Source: Aliidongia dinghuensis
Lineage (GTDB): Bacteria; Pseudomonadota; Alphaproteobacteria; ATCC43930; CGMCC-115725
Direction of reading: 5' to 3'
Length of the DNA: 41,072 bases
NCBI RefSeq assembly: GCF_014643535.1
Contig: NZ_BMJQ01000030.1
Location: 1 to 41,072 of the forward strand
Shown here: piece by piece, positions 24,409-32,153 of the stretch
How positions within the stretch are numbered: position 1 is the first letter of the stretch
Layout of the letters: the number at the start of each line of letters is the position of its first letter
The notes under the pieces: model-generated
What the model was told of the DNA's origin: nothing
The model's database searches: none
What the model saw: only the letters and a program-made list of their open reading frames with translations
Made by a program: the position numbers and the translations under genes

Positions 24409-25398
24409 ATGATTATTGACGTCCATAGTCACGTCTCGCCGCTGCACTATGCGGCGGCACCGGCGGGCCAGGAACGCTGGCCGTGCATGAAGATCGACAA
24501 GGGCGCGGCGATGCTGTTCTTCGGGTCGAATCCCTTTCGCCAGCTCGACGCCCGTTCGTGGGAATGCGAGCGGCGGCTGGAGGATATGGACCGTGACGGC
24601 ATTGCGATGCAGGTACTTTCGCCGATGCCGGAGCTTCTCTCCTATTGGCTGCCCGTAGAGCAGGCGACGATCATCGCGGATGGTGTCAATCATCACATCG
24701 CGGGGATGGTGGCCGCGCGGCCGGATCGGTTTCGTGGTCTCGGTGCCGTTCCCCTCCAGGACGTCGGTCACGCTTGCGACTATCTCCTAAGGGTTAAGAA
24801 CGAATTCGGCCTATCCGGGATCGAGATCGGCAGCAACGTCAATGGTCGCTTGCTGGGGGATCGGTCCTTCGAGCCGCTCTGGGAAGTTGCGGCGGCGCTG
24901 TCGCTCAGCGTTTTCGTCCACGCCTTCCATCCAATTGCCGGCGCGCCTGAGGGCGGAGGCAGCTTTTTCGCTCCGCTTGCCGGCTTTGCCCTGGACGTGG
25001 GGATGTCGGCTGCATCGCTTCTGCTGCAGGGGATCGCCGATCGGCATCCGGGCTTGCGCCTGGCGTTTTCACACGGCGGCGGCGCGCTGACCGGCATGCT
25101 CGGTCGGCTCGACAAGGGTTGGGTTCAGACCAGCGGCTTCGGCGGCGTCGCCGTCAGAAAACCGAGCGATCAGGTGCGGGACTTCTTCTTCGACTCGAAC
25201 GTCTACGATCCGAACCTCTTGCGCTTCCTTGCCGAAGATCAGTTTCCGGACAGGGTCTTCGTCGGCACCGATTACCCCTATGTGATCATGCAGGAACAGC
25301 CGGCGCGCTATTTGGCGGATGCCGCACTCAATACGTCGGCGCACGAGAGCGTGGCGCATGGCTGCGCGTGCCGCTTCCTCGGGGGCGCGACGCCGTAA
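24409..25398 (+). CDS. Amidohydrolase-family protein (ACMSD-like decarboxylase/hydrolase)
   Basis: The 329-residue TIM-barrel protein belongs to the amidohydrolase 2 group. Metal ligands are visible: His6 and His8 (DVHSH), His171 (FVHAFHP), His222 (AFSHGGG) and Asp288 (VGTDYPY), the same set as in 2-amino-3-carboxymuconate semialdehyde decarboxylase. Members are non-oxidative decarboxylases or C-C/C-N hydrolases acting on ring or ring-cleavage products. Ten bases after the oxygenase beta gene, it is clearly in the same transcript. Hydrolysis or decarboxylation of a Rieske or meta-cleavage product is a reasonable guess; nothing in the sequence fixes the substrate. It might fill the role of the missing meta-cleavage hydrolase. 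Confidence 0.9.
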   Translation: MIIDVHSHVSPLHYAAAPAGQERWPCMKIDKGAAMLFFGSNPFRQLDARSWECERRLEDMDRDGIAMQVLSPMPELLSYWLPVEQATIIADGVNHHIAGMVAARPDRFRGLGAVPLQDVGHACDYLLRVKNEFGLSGIEIGSNVNGRLLGDRSFEPLWEVAAALSLSVFVHAFHPIAGAPEGGGSFFAPLAGFALDVGMSAASLLLQGIADRHPGLRLAFSHGGGALTGMLGRLDKGWVQTSGFGGVAVRKPSDQVRDFFFDSNVYDPNLLRFLAEDQFPDRVFVGTDYPYVIMQEQPARYLADAALNTSAHESVAHGCACRFLGGATP

Positions 25399-25492
25399 AG
25401 CCTGGGACGATGAACGCCCGCGCAGCGGTCGGTTCCGCACCGCGGTGCCCTCTCCACCACGGAGACCAATTTTTCGGGATGAGGAGTTTGAA

Positions 25493-26674
25493 ATGCAGAA
25501 GGTAATCGTGGCGGGCGTCGGGATGATTCCGTTCAGCAAGCCGGGTGCCAGCGAGTCCTACCCCGAGATGGCTGTGAAGGCCTCCCGGATGGCGTTGGAA
25601 GATGCCGGCATCGACTATGGCGCCGTCGCGCAGGCCTATGTCGGTTACGTCTATGGTGACTCGACGTCGGGGCAGCGCGCCGTCTACGGCCTAGGTATGA
25701 CGGGTATCCCGATCATCAACATCAACAACAACTGCTCGACTGGATCGAGCGCCCTCTATCTCGCCCGTCAGGCGATCGAGAGCGGTGCGGCCGATTGCGT
25801 GCTCGCACTCGGCTTTGAACAGATGCGCCCCGGTGCGATCGGATCAATCTTCCAAGATCGGCCGAGCCCGTTCGAGCCATTCGACGAACTGACCGACGAA
25901 TTGGTCAATAAGCCCGAGCTGCCGCTGGCGCTCCGCTATTTCGGCGGAGCCGGGCTGGAGCACATGAAGCGATACGGCACGAAGCTGAGCACCTTTGCGG
26001 CGATCCGTGCCAAGGCAAGTGTCCACGCCGCGAAGAATCCGCTCGCGCTGTTCCGTCGCGAAGTGACCGTTGATGATGTCATGAACGATCAAGTGCTGTG
26101 GCCAGGGGTCATGACGCGGCTGATGGCTTGTCCGCCGACCTGCGGCGCGGCGGCGGCCATTCTCGTCTCCGAGCGGTTCGCCAAGACGCATGGGCTGCGG
26201 ACCGACGTCGCGATCCGCGCGCAGAGCATGACGACCGACTACCCCTCGACCTTCGCCGATGGCGACATGATGAAGCTGGTGGGCATCGACATGACGCGCG
26301 CCGCTGCCCAGGAGGTCTACCAAGCTGCCGGCGTCGGACCCGAGGATCTCGACGTCGTGGAGCTACACGATTGCTTCGCGCACAACGAGCTCATCACCTA
26401 TGAGGGGCTGGGCCTTTGTGGCGAGGGCGAGGCGGAACGCTTCGTGCTGGACGGGAATAATACCTATGGCGGTACCGTGGTGACCAATCCCTCCGGGGGC
26501 CTGCTGTCGAAGGGACATCCACTCGGGGCGACCGGCTTGGCCCAGTGTTTCGAGTTGACCAAGCAACTGCGCGGCGACGCGGGCGACCGCCAGGTCGGCG
26601 CTGCGCGTCTTGCGCTCCAACACAATCTGGGACTCGGCGGCGCGTGCGTCGTCACGCTCTACGAAAGAGCTTGA
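25493..26674 (+). CDS. SCP2/lipid-transfer-type thiolase
   Basis: ATG 25493 follows GAGGAG; the earlier in-frame ATG at 25319 overlaps the amidohydrolase. The 393-residue protein is a thiolase of the SCP2-thiolase class, which cleaves 3-ketoacyl-CoAs, commonly branched or sterol-derived. The nucleophile is Cys81 (INNNCSTGSS); the partner histidines are His292 and His297 (VELHDCFAHNE) and His342 (GHPLGATG). Bacterial relatives take part in steroid side-chain degradation. Some thiolase-like Ltp2 aldolases need a DUF35 partner; none is encoded in this window and the thiolase residues are all present, so a true thiolase is favoured. It shares the run with the oxygenase genes. Confidence 0.92.
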   Translation: MQKVIVAGVGMIPFSKPGASESYPEMAVKASRMALEDAGIDYGAVAQAYVGYVYGDSTSGQRAVYGLGMTGIPIININNNCSTGSSALYLARQAIESGAADCVLALGFEQMRPGAIGSIFQDRPSPFEPFDELTDELVNKPELPLALRYFGGAGLEHMKRYGTKLSTFAAIRAKASVHAAKNPLALFRREVTVDDVMNDQVLWPGVMTRLMACPPTCGAAAAILVSERFAKTHGLRTDVAIRAQSMTTDYPSTFADGDMMKLVGIDMTRAAAQEVYQAAGVGPEDLDVVELHDCFAHNELITYEGLGLCGEGEAERFVLDGNNTYGGTVVTNPSGGLLSKGHPLGATGLAQCFELTKQLRGDAGDRQVGAARLALQHNLGLGGACVVTLYERA

Positions 26675-26738
26675 GCGAGCCGGGCGGCGCGGGGTTGCGA
26701 ACGTGCGCGCCGCCCTTCAGGGCAGAGGATTTTGACAG

Positions 26739-27989
26739 GTGTCGTTAGAACACTTCGATGTCGTCGTAGTGGGGGCAGGGCATGCCGGCGCCCAGGCCGC
26801 GATCGCGCTGCGTCAGGCGGCTTATACCGGCTCGATCCTGATCATCGGCGCCGAACGCGAACTCCCCTACGAGCGCCCGCCCTTATCGAAGGAGTATCTG
26901 TCGGGCGAGAAGTCGTTCGACCGTATCCTGATTCGGCCCGAGGCATTCTGGCGTGATCGCAATGTGTCGATGGCGCTCGGCACCCGCGTAGTGTCGGTGG
27001 ACGCCGCTGCCTATCGGGTGAGCACGGACGACGAACGGCGCTTCGGCTATGGAACCCTGATCTGGGCCGCCGGGGGGACGCCGCGCAGACTCACTTGCAC
27101 CGGTCATGATCTGTCCGGCGTACATACTGTCCGCACGCGCGATGATGCCGATCGGCTGATGCGCGAGATGATGTCGGCCGAACAGGCAGTGGTGATCGGC
27201 GGTGGCTATATCGGCCTGGAGGCTGCGGCAGTCCTTGCCAAAGCCGGCAAGCGGGTCGTCCTTCTGGAGGCGCAGGATCGGGTGCTGTCGCGCGTCGCGG
27301 GCGAGGCGCTGTCGCGCTTCTACGAAGCGGAGCATCGCGCGCATGGCGTCGATGTGCGGCTCGGCGCTACCGTTGACTGCCTCCTCGGAAGCGGCGGACA
27401 GGTCGCCGGCGTAAGCCTCGTCGGCGGGGAGCAGATCCTGGCGGATCTCGTGATTGTCGGCATCGGCATCGTTCCTGAGGTGGCGCCGCTGCTGGCGGCC
27501 GGCGCCACCGGCGGCAACGGGGTCGCGGTCGACGCCGAATGCCGCACCAGCTTGCCCGACGTATTCGCGGTCGGCGATTGCGCACTTCACGCCAACGCCT
27601 TTGCGGGCGGCGCGGAGATCCGTCTGGAATCGGTGCAGAACGCCAACGACCAGGCGAACGTTGTCGCGCGGCTCATTGCCGGGCAGCCGGCCCATTATCA
27701 TGCGGTGCCGTGGTTTTGGTCGAACCAGTACGATCTCAAGCTGCAGACGGTGGGATTGTCGATCGGCCATGATCAGGCCGTACTGCGGGGCGATACGGCA
27801 GCGCGGTCTTTCTCGATTGTCTACCTGCAGTCCGGTCGTGTGATCGCGCTCGACTGCGTCAATGCGGTCCGGGATTACCTTCAGGGGCGCAATCTCATCC
27901 AAAGCGGGGCGCGGATCGATCCGGCCGCACTGGCGGACACCACGGTCCCGCTCAAGGACCTGCCCACTCCCGCCACGGCCACCGCCTGA
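26739..27989 (+). CDS. FAD-dependent ferredoxin reductase (putidaredoxin reductase-like)
   Basis: The GTG start at 26739 opens SLEHFDVVVVGAGHAG. The 416-residue protein has the FAD motif VVVGAGHAGAQAA (8-20), ERPPLSK (45-51), an NAD motif VVIGGGYIGLEAAA (151-164) and the second FAD contact LPDVFAVGDCALH, then the reductase C-terminal domain with WSNQYDLKLQTVG. It should pass electrons from NADH to a [2Fe-2S] ferredoxin, most simply the one encoded at 15980-16306. It may therefore serve both the P450 and the Rieske oxygenase. The ribosome site before the GTG is weak (AGAGGA about ten bases upstream). Confidence 0.93.
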   Translation: MSLEHFDVVVVGAGHAGAQAAIALRQAAYTGSILIIGAERELPYERPPLSKEYLSGEKSFDRILIRPEAFWRDRNVSMALGTRVVSVDAAAYRVSTDDERRFGYGTLIWAAGGTPRRLTCTGHDLSGVHTVRTRDDADRLMREMMSAEQAVVIGGGYIGLEAAAVLAKAGKRVVLLEAQDRVLSRVAGEALSRFYEAEHRAHGVDVRLGATVDCLLGSGGQVAGVSLVGGEQILADLVIVGIGIVPEVAPLLAAGATGGNGVAVDAECRTSLPDVFAVGDCALHANAFAGGAEIRLESVQNANDQANVVARLIAGQPAHYHAVPWFWSNQYDLKLQTVGLSIGHDQAVLRGDTAARSFSIVYLQSGRVIALDCVNAVRDYLQGRNLIQSGARIDPAALADTTVPLKDLPTPATATA

Positions 27990-28061
27990 GCGGTCGCGTA
28001 TCCGGCGCTTCGGCCGGGTCGCCCCGTATCTTTTCTGGATTCCTTTCCGAGGAGAATAGCT

Positions 28062-28823
28062 GTGAACATTGCCGGTGTATCCGCGATCGTAACAGGGGGT
28101 GCGTCCGGGCTGGGCCGCGCGACGGCTGCCCTATTGATCCAACAGGGTGCTCGCGTTTCGATCTTCGACGTGAACGACCAACTCGGGCAGAAGACCGCGA
28201 CGGAACTGGGCGGCCGATATATGCGTGTCGACGTCAAGAGCGAGGCCAGCGTCCGGTCCGGACTCGATGCTGCCGAAAGCGCATATGGCGTGGCCCGTAT
28301 CCTGGTGAACTGCGCGGGCATCGCGCCTGGGGTGAAGACGGTCGGAAAAGAGAACGTCCCTCATCCACTCGCCCTGTTCGAAGAGGCGGTCGCAATCAAC
28401 CTGACCGGCACCTTCAACATGATCGCCCAATTTGCGGCGCGTGTTGCGTTGCTGGAGGAGGTGGAGGGCGAACGCGGTGTGATCGTCAATACGGCGTCGG
28501 TGGCGGCCTACGATGGCCAGATCGGGCAAGCCGCCTATGCGGCATCCAAAGGCGGCGTGGTTGGCTTGACCCTGCCGGTCGCCCGCGACCTCGCGCAATA
28601 CAAGGTGCGCGTGATGGCAATCGCACCTGGACTGTTCCTCACGCCGATGCTTGAGGCGCTCCCACAGCCGGTAAAGGATTCGCTCAGCGTGAAAGTGCCG
28701 CATCCGAGTCGGCTGGGTAAGCCCGAGGAATACGCGCAATTGGTGGAAAGCATCATTCGCAATCCGATGCTGAACGGAGAGTGTATTCGTCTGGACGGGG
28801 CTATTCGGATGCCGCCTCGCTAA
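28062..28823 (+). CDS. Short-chain dehydrogenase, probable 3-hydroxyacyl-CoA dehydrogenase type
   Basis: GTG 28062 with GAGGAG upstream. The 253-residue SDR has TGGASGLG (11-18), Asp36 favouring NAD, NCAG (83-86) in place of NNAG, and Ser146, Tyr159, Lys163 (YAASK). The segment after NCAG, with a long insertion around KTVGKENVPHPLALF, and the GIAPG/IAPGLFLTPML region match type II 3-hydroxyacyl-CoA dehydrogenases (HSD10-like). Placed after a thiolase and before EtfBA, it most likely oxidises a 3-hydroxyacyl-CoA before thiolysis. An alcohol or steroid substrate remains possible. Confidence 0.9.
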   Translation: MNIAGVSAIVTGGASGLGRATAALLIQQGARVSIFDVNDQLGQKTATELGGRYMRVDVKSEASVRSGLDAAESAYGVARILVNCAGIAPGVKTVGKENVPHPLALFEEAVAINLTGTFNMIAQFAARVALLEEVEGERGVIVNTASVAAYDGQIGQAAYAASKGGVVGLTLPVARDLAQYKVRVMAIAPGLFLTPMLEALPQPVKDSLSVKVPHPSRLGKPEEYAQLVESIIRNPMLNGECIRLDGAIRMPPR

Positions 28824-28886
28824 GTTGATATTCCAATTCTCGAAGAATGATTGCTTTTTCTTTCCTGCAGCGGTGGAAAATTGCCG

Positions 28887-29636
28887 ATGAAGATCTTGGT
28901 TCCTGTCAAGCGCGTTCTCGACTACAACGCGAAGCCGCGCGTCAAGACCGATGGTTCGGGCGTGGATCTTTCTAACGTAAAGATGAGCATGAATCCATTT
29001 GACGAGATCGCGGTTGAGGAAGCGGTCAGGCTGAAGGAGAAAGGCCTCGTCACAGAGGTCGTTGCGGTTTCGATCGGTGACACGAAAGCGCAGGAAACAC
29101 TGCGCACGGCGCTCGCAATGGGAGCCGATCGCGCGATCCTCGTTACTGCCGAGGAAAAGGTGGAGCCGTTGGGTGTCGCCAAACTTCTCGCCAAGATCAT
29201 CGAGGAAGAGGCGCCGGCGCTCGTGATCCTGGGGAAGCAGGCAATCGACGAGGACAATAATCAGACCGGACAGATGCTCGCCGGTCTGCTCGGTTGGGGG
29301 CAGGCAACGTTCGCGTCGAAGGTTGAACTGTCCGCAGACGTGGTGCGTGTGACGCGCGAGATCGACGGCGGTCTGGAGACGAACAGCTACAGACTACCGG
29401 CGATCATTACCACCGATCTCCGTCTCAACGAACCGCGCTATGCGTCGCTGCCGAACATCATGAAGGCCAAGTCGAAGCCGCTCGTGCAGAAGGCGGCGGC
29501 GGACCTTGGCGTAGACGTGGCTCCGCGCCTTACAACGCTGAAGGTCTTCGAGCCGGCAAAGCGTGCGGCCGGCGTCAAAGTCGCCAATGTCGATGAACTG
29601 GTCAGCAAACTCAGGTCCATCGGTATTGCCAAGTAA
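28887..29636 (+). CDS. etfB: Electron transfer flavoprotein, beta subunit
   Basis: Starting at ATG 28887 (an in-frame ATG at 28851 gives a less likely N-terminus), the 249-residue protein begins MKILVPVKRVLDYN, with SMNPFDEIAVEEAVRLKE and the AMP-site region ALAMGADRAILV and LGKQAIDEDNNQTGQMLAGLLGW. EtfB binds AMP and pairs with EtfA. The pair carries electrons from acyl-CoA dehydrogenases to the quinone pool. The etfBA pair lies at the end of a run with two acyl-CoA dehydrogenase genes. A core copy presumably exists elsewhere in the chromosome, so this may be a pathway-dedicated copy. Confidence 0.95.
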   Translation: MKILVPVKRVLDYNAKPRVKTDGSGVDLSNVKMSMNPFDEIAVEEAVRLKEKGLVTEVVAVSIGDTKAQETLRTALAMGADRAILVTAEEKVEPLGVAKLLAKIIEEEAPALVILGKQAIDEDNNQTGQMLAGLLGWGQATFASKVELSADVVRVTREIDGGLETNSYRLPAIITTDLRLNEPRYASLPNIMKAKSKPLVQKAAADLGVDVAPRLTTLKVFEPAKRAAGVKVANVDELVSKLRSIGIAK

Positions 29637-29659
29637 GGTATCGATAGAAAGGGAAGTGC

Positions 29660-30589
29660 ATGAAGACGCTCGTCTGGGTCGAACACGACGGCCAGGCCAT
29701 CAAGGACGCCACGCTCTCTGCGGTTGCTGCCGCGTCGAAGCTAGGTTCGGTAGATCTGCTCGTGGTTGGCCAAAGCGTCCGCGGCGTCGCCGATGCGGCA
29801 GCCCGCATTGCGAATGCCGAGAAGGTCAAACTGGCGGAAGCGGAAGCCTATGCGCACCAGCTGGCTGAGAATGTCGCGCCGCTCGTCCAGCAGCTTATGG
29901 TCGAATACGACGCCTTCATCGCGGCGGCGACGACCACGGGCAAGGCCCTGGCACCCCGCGCCGCCGCCTTGCTCGACGTGATGCAGGTCTCTGACATCCT
30001 ATCGGTCGAGGGCGAGGACACTTTCACCCGGCCGATCTATGCCGGGAATGTGATCGCGATGGTGAAGTCCTCGGATGCCAAGAAGGTGATTACCGTCCGG
30101 AGCACCGCTTTTGACAAAGTCGCCGCCACGGGTGGCCGCGGTATGGTGGAGGTCGTTTCGGTCACCGGCGATGCGGGGCTCTCCACGTTCGAAGGGCAAG
30201 AGGTTGCGGAGTCCAGCCGCCCGGAACTGACCAGCGCCAAGATTGTGGTGTCGGGGGGCCGTGGGCTCGGCTCGGCGGAAAGGTTTGCCGAAGTGATCGA
30301 GCCGTTGGCCGATAAGCTCGGTGCGGCCATCGGAGCGAGCCGTGCAGCGGTCGATGCAGGCTATGTTCAAAACGATCATCAAGTCGGGCAGACCGGTAAG
30401 ATCGTCGCGCCGGAAGCCTATTTCGCGATCGGCATTTCGGGCGCGATTCAGCATCTGGCAGGCATGAAGGACAGCAAGACGATCATCACGATCAACAAGG
30501 ACGAAGACGCTCCGATTTTTCAGGTCGCGGATATCGGACTGGTCGGCGACCTGTTCGCGATAGTACCGGAGCTGACCGGCAAGCTGTGA
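29660..30589 (+). CDS. etfA: Electron transfer flavoprotein, alpha subunit
   Basis: ATG 29660 with AAAGGGAAG ahead, 23 bases after etfB. The 309-residue protein shows the N-terminal ETF domain (TLVWVEHDGQAIKDATL) and the C-terminal FAD domain: RPIYAGNVIA, VVSGGRGLGSAERF, GASRAAVDAGYVQNDHQVGQ (the flavin-contact block, about 227-246), GISGAIQHLAGM and NKDEDAPIFQVADIGLVGD. All family blocks are intact. It is the last gene of the rightward run; a wide hairpin follows at 30599-30638. Confidence 0.95.
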   Translation: MKTLVWVEHDGQAIKDATLSAVAAASKLGSVDLLVVGQSVRGVADAAARIANAEKVKLAEAEAYAHQLAENVAPLVQQLMVEYDAFIAAATTTGKALAPRAAALLDVMQVSDILSVEGEDTFTRPIYAGNVIAMVKSSDAKKVITVRSTAFDKVAATGGRGMVEVVSVTGDAGLSTFEGQEVAESSRPELTSAKIVVSGGRGLGSAERFAEVIEPLADKLGAAIGASRAAVDAGYVQNDHQVGQTGKIVAPEAYFAIGISGAIQHLAGMKDSKTIITINKDEDAPIFQVADIGLVGDLFAIVPELTGKL

Positions 30590-30598
30590 ATCCCGCTG

Positions 30599-30638
30599 CT
30601 GGGTGGACCGAAGGCTCGCCCCCCTGAGATCCACCCAG
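30599..30638 (+). repeat. Inverted repeat after etfA
   Basis: CTGGGTGGA at 30599-30607 pairs with TCCACCCAG at 30630-30638 across 22 bases. It begins nine bases after the etfA stop. No T-run follows, so it may be a factor-dependent or processing hairpin, or the end of a lost mobile element. Confidence 0.35.
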
Positions 30639-31028
30639 TTGATTGAACTGTTGCCGTCCCCCAGGCGGACATCTTCGCCAGCAGGTAAGATAGGGCAGCA
30701 ACTGTGGATTGTCCTAAGAGCGCCTTCGTCTAAGGCCCGAGAAGCTACCGAGCCAGGGGGTGCATCTTGTCCGGCCATGACGCAGCGCCGAGGAGGTTGT
30801 GACATCTGGCCGACCGTCGTCACGGTGAATCGCGTAGGGCCGTTCCCGGTCAGATGCGGGTCAATTTGTCTGGAAGCAGCGCCGCCTGATCGAAGCGCTC
30901 CAACCAGGGCCGCAGCTATCTGGGCCTCAAACTCGATGATCCAAGCTTTACCGCCCCGATCTTCACCGACCTTTTCGACGACACGTTCGAATCGTGTCGG
31001 GTGCGCCATCTCCCCTCTAGATTGCGAT

Positions 31029-31054
31029 CGCTCCAGGCGGTATCGCCTGGAGCG
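31029..31054. repeat. Perfect inverted repeat, 11-bp arms
   Basis: CGCTCCAGGCG, GTAT, CGCCTGGAGCG. A GC-rich hairpin of the kind often scattered between genes in alphaproteobacteria. No T-run. Confidence 0.5.
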
Positions 31055-31081
31055 TGAATCGCGCGGCAAATCAAATGGTTG

Positions 31082-31137
31082 GAGAGTCTTTCCGATTCAG
31101 AGAGTCTTTCCGATTCAGTATGAATCGGAAAGACTCT
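31082..31137. repeat. 18-bp tandem repeat plus perfect 17-bp inverted repeat
   Basis: GAGAGTCTTTCCGATTCA occurs twice in tandem (31082-31099, 31100-31117). The second copy, minus its first base, is followed after GTA by its exact complement TGAATCGGAAAGACTCT (31121-31137). The whole forms a very stable stem with an extra half-arm. It ends seven bases before the truncated isocitrate-lyase frame, so it marks a rearrangement point. Palindromes of this kind are common alphaproteobacterial intergenic repeats. Confidence 0.8.
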
Positions 31138-31144
31138 AAAGCCG

Positions 31145-31723
31145 GTGAGTGCCGACTATGAATCGGGATTTGCTCACGAATTGGAGGAGTTGGCCGCCAA
31201 CGTCTGGCTCGCTATCGGCACCGGCGTTGCGGGCCTATCGATCGAAGACATCCGAGCGGACGGCCAGTCTGGGTTCTATGACACCGCTACGACCGTCGAG
31301 CGTATTCGGACGGCCCGCACGGCAATCGAGCGTTCCGGCGAGGACGTTATCCTGGTCGCACGCACGGAAATCCTGCTGAGCAATCCGACGCGCGTTGCCG
31401 AAGCGATCGACAAGCTGGTGGCCTTCGCGGATGCCGGCGCGGACTGCCTTTATGCACCCGGTGTGGCGGAGAAGGAGGACATCGCTGCTATGGTCCGGGC
31501 CGTTGCCCCGAAACCCGTGAACCTGTTGATCCGGAATCCCGGCCTATCGCAGGCCGAAATCGCCGATCTTGGCGTCCGCCGGATCAGCGGCGGCGGCGGT
31601 CTGGCGCGCGCAGCCTGGAGCGCCGCTATGCGCATGGCCGAGGCGATGAAGGCGGGATCGTTCGAAGGGCTCGCGTCCGGCACCTCTAACAAGCAGTTGA
31701 AGGAGATCTTCAGCCGCGATTGA
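31145..31723 (+). pseudogene. Isocitrate lyase/PEP mutase-family protein, N-terminally truncated
   Basis: The frame reads VSADYESGFAHELEELAANV onward, then GLSIEDIRADGQSGF, ILVARTEILLSNPTRVAEAIDKL, GADCLYAPGVAEKEDIAAMV and VRRISGGGGLARAAW. These are the middle and C-terminal parts of a family normally about 255-290 residues long; 192 are left. The first barrel strands, roughly 80 residues, are missing and the sequence starts directly at the palindromic repeat. A GTG exists at 31145, but it encodes a conserved internal valine, not a natural start. It is a remnant of a core gene cut by the arrival of the accessory segment. The intact family member at 36490 belongs to a different subgroup. Confidence 0.85.
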
Positions 31724-31801
31724 CGCTAGCAAGAACCAATTGAGGAAGCCGATTTATCAGAGATCAGCAAGGCGAAACGTCTCGTCATCACAGCCGCACT
31801 C

Positions 31802-31823
31802 GGTGTTGACCAGGTGTTGACCA
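31802..31823 (+). repeat. 11-bp tandem repeat
   Basis: GGTGTTGACCA occurs twice in direct succession, 68 bases from the 3' end of tRNA-Gly. It could be a simple duplication or a trace of a recombination site; nothing else supports the latter. Confidence 0.5.
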
Positions 31824-31828
31824 AGCCT

Positions 31829-31859
31829 GAAAAGCGAAAGGCCGCCTCGCGGCGGCCTT
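31829..31859 (-). terminator. Rho-independent terminator of tRNA-Gly
   Basis: On the minus strand AAGGCCGCC, GCGA, GGCGGCCTT form a 9-bp stem followed by a T-rich TCGCTTTTC stretch. It is placed 31 bases beyond the tRNA 3' end in its direction of transcription. Confidence 0.7.
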
Positions 31860-31890
31860 CTCATAACGCTCTGATTTCCCTAAGGAAATT

Positions 31891-31965
31891 TGGAGCGGGC
31901 GAAGGGATTCGAACCCTCGACCCCAACCTTGGCAAGGTTGTGCTCTACCCCTGAGCTACGCCCGC
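31891..31965 (-). tRNA. tRNA-Gly (anticodon GCC)
   Basis: The minus strand reads GCGGGCGTAGCTC at the 5' end, a D-loop with AGGGGTAGAGC, the anticodon stem-loop CAACCTTGCCAAGGTTG with anticodon GCC, the T-arm GAGGGTTCGAATCCCTT, and CGCCCGC pairing with the start, followed by TCCA. The CCA is encoded. A GC-rich hairpin (GGACGGCG/CGCCGTCC, 31974-31993) lies just upstream. tRNA 3' ends are common integration sites; the accessory region lies on the 3' side of this gene. Confidence 0.96.
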
Positions 31966-32153
31966 ATCCGAGAGGACGGCGACACCGCCGTCCGAGGTGG
32001 GCCGGATAATACGAATGGCTCGCGGGCTTGCAAGCGCAATTTTGCGAGGCTGTCCTCCCGGCGTCCGCGCGGCTGCCATGCGGACGATGCTTGTCCTTCG
32101 TCGCCGCAACCGCCATTTATGGGCCTTGTTCAGGGAAACAAGGGCCAGAGACC

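Larger units (their letters stand above)
30590..31144. other. Gene-free boundary region after etfA
   Basis: These 555 bases hold several structured sequences but no convincing gene; frames on both strands lack ribosome sites or family similarity. This looks like the edge of the accessory segment. It contains the hairpins and repeats listed separately. Confidence 0.5.

Noticed and set aside
25493..26674. Thiolase as an Ltp2-type retro-aldolase
   Set aside because: These need a DUF35 partner, absent here, and the normal thiolase Cys and His residues are present.
31082..31137. Possible CRISPR-like repeats
   Set aside because: Only two direct copies without a spacer plus one inverted copy; no array, leader or cas gene.
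30603..31139. 178-residue frame after etfA, and a leftward frame opposite
   Set aside because: Neither has a ribosome site or recognisable domain, and both run through the palindromic repeats.
31739..31950. Open rightward frame running through the tRNA-Gly region, read as a possible integrase C-terminus
   Set aside because: No tyrosine-recombinase motifs (R..H..R..Y) are present and the frame crosses the tRNA.
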